From NCBI GenBank assembly GCA_012840245.1, contig DULR01000071.1, positions 1 through 42,478 of the forward strand: 42,478 nucleotides of DNA, read 5' to 3'. The translations under genes were made by a program, and so were the position numbers. Of the stretch, positions 42,095 to 42,478 are shown one piece after another. The DNA comes from Clostridiaceae bacterium. Lineage in GTDB: Bacteria > Bacillota > Clostridia > DSM-8532. The notes under the pieces were generated by a model. The model was not told where the DNA came from, ran no database searches, and was given only the letters and a program-made list of their open reading frames with translations. Numbering within the stretch: the first letter of the stretch is position 1; every line of letters starts with the position of its first letter.

Positions 42095-42478
42095 TAAATA
42101 CCCCCTTGACTCTCATAGGGCAATCTTACCCTAACCGTAGTACCAATATTAATTGCTGAATCTATTATAAAATCGCCTTCAAGAAGTTCGATACGTTCTC
42201 TCATTCCAACGATACCGAATCCGCTTTCTCCCTTTCGGTCAATATCGTGCAATGTACTGACATCAAAGCCTTTTCCGTCATCTTTTATTCTCAGCAGTAC
42301 CGACTTTTCGGTGCATTCGATCTGTATACTGACATGAGTAGCATTTGCGTGCTTGCTGATATTATTAAGGCATTCCTGTACCACCCTGAAGAGCGCCAAT
42401 GCTATATTGCTGTCCTTGATACGGTTATCATCGCCTTTTACTCTGAAATCGATCCTGATTGAATGCTCTGTGCTGAAG
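42094..42478 (-). CDS. NarX/DegS-type sensor histidine kinase, C-terminal part, cut by the window edge
   Basis: The frame is open to the window end. The visible residues form a HATPase domain of the HPK7/NarX class: LFRVVQECLNNISKHANATH (N box), IKDDGKGFD (G1) and GFGIVGMRERIELLEGDFII (G2). The His-phosphotransfer and sensor parts lie beyond the edge. An internal TTG at 42399 is not the start, as coding continues upstream. It is the cognate kinase of the adjacent response regulator. Confidence 0.88.
   Translation of the reverse strand, partial: FSTEHSIRIDFRVKGDDNRIKDSNIALALFRVVQECLNNISKHANATHVSIQIECTEKSVLLRIKDDGKGFDVSTLHDIDRKGESGFGIVGMRERIELLEGDFIIDSAINIGTTVRVRLPYESQGGI

Overview
The window looks like a chromosome segment of a spore-forming, low-to-medium GC Firmicute of the class Clostridia. 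Supporting signs are the SepF/DivIVA/YggT division cluster, a T-box leader, strong AGGAGG-type ribosome binding sites, a secretin-less Tad pilus locus and a small peptide gene behind a sigma-G-like promoter. The species cannot be named from the sequence.

Layout. 1-1320: remains of IS256-family insertion sequences. 1321-3899: a Cd/Zn P-type ATPase and its ArsR/CadC-type repressor behind a perfect 32-bp palindromic operator. 4112-6036: a Crp/Fnr regulator divergent from a YkvI-like membrane protein. 6103-8044: a T-box-controlled fusion of DAHP synthase with a prephenate dehydratase-like domain. 8327-9742: a lipoprotein serpin and a 47-residue hydrophilic peptide. 9938-13590: a repeat-containing membrane protein, then queA and htpG. 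13769-19297: a TPR protein, a methionine gamma-lyase-like PLP enzyme, an HlyD-like protein, the YggS-type PLP protein, sepF, yggT and divIVA. 19589-22745: a two-component system preceded by two UBA-like membrane proteins. 22979-24160: an OFA-type MFS transporter.

24308-28087 is the most striking part: a complete FokI-type type IIS restriction-modification system, with a fused double adenine methyltransferase followed by the nuclease. The nuclease aligns with FokI from end to end, keeps most of the residues FokI uses to read GGATG, and differs at the residues known from FokI dimer-interface work. Its promoter carries three GGATG motifs, two of them in a 10-bp inverted repeat around the -10 box, which suggests control by self-methylation or methyltransferase binding.

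28195-30033: guaA with a structured leader, and tRNA-Val(GAC). 30137-34869: an Fn3/trypsin-like lipoprotein, a PrsW-like protease and a membrane-anchored SpoIIE-type phosphatase. 34986-41302: a Tad/Flp pilus operon (flp, tadE, cpaB, cpaE/tadZ, cpaF/tadA, tadB, tadC). 41447-42478: a NarL-type response regulator and the end of its kinase, placed to control the pilus genes. A dispersed repeat with core TCATTCTGAGCGAAG recurs in five intergenic regions and has grown into an eight-unit, 23-bp tandem array inside the tad operon.
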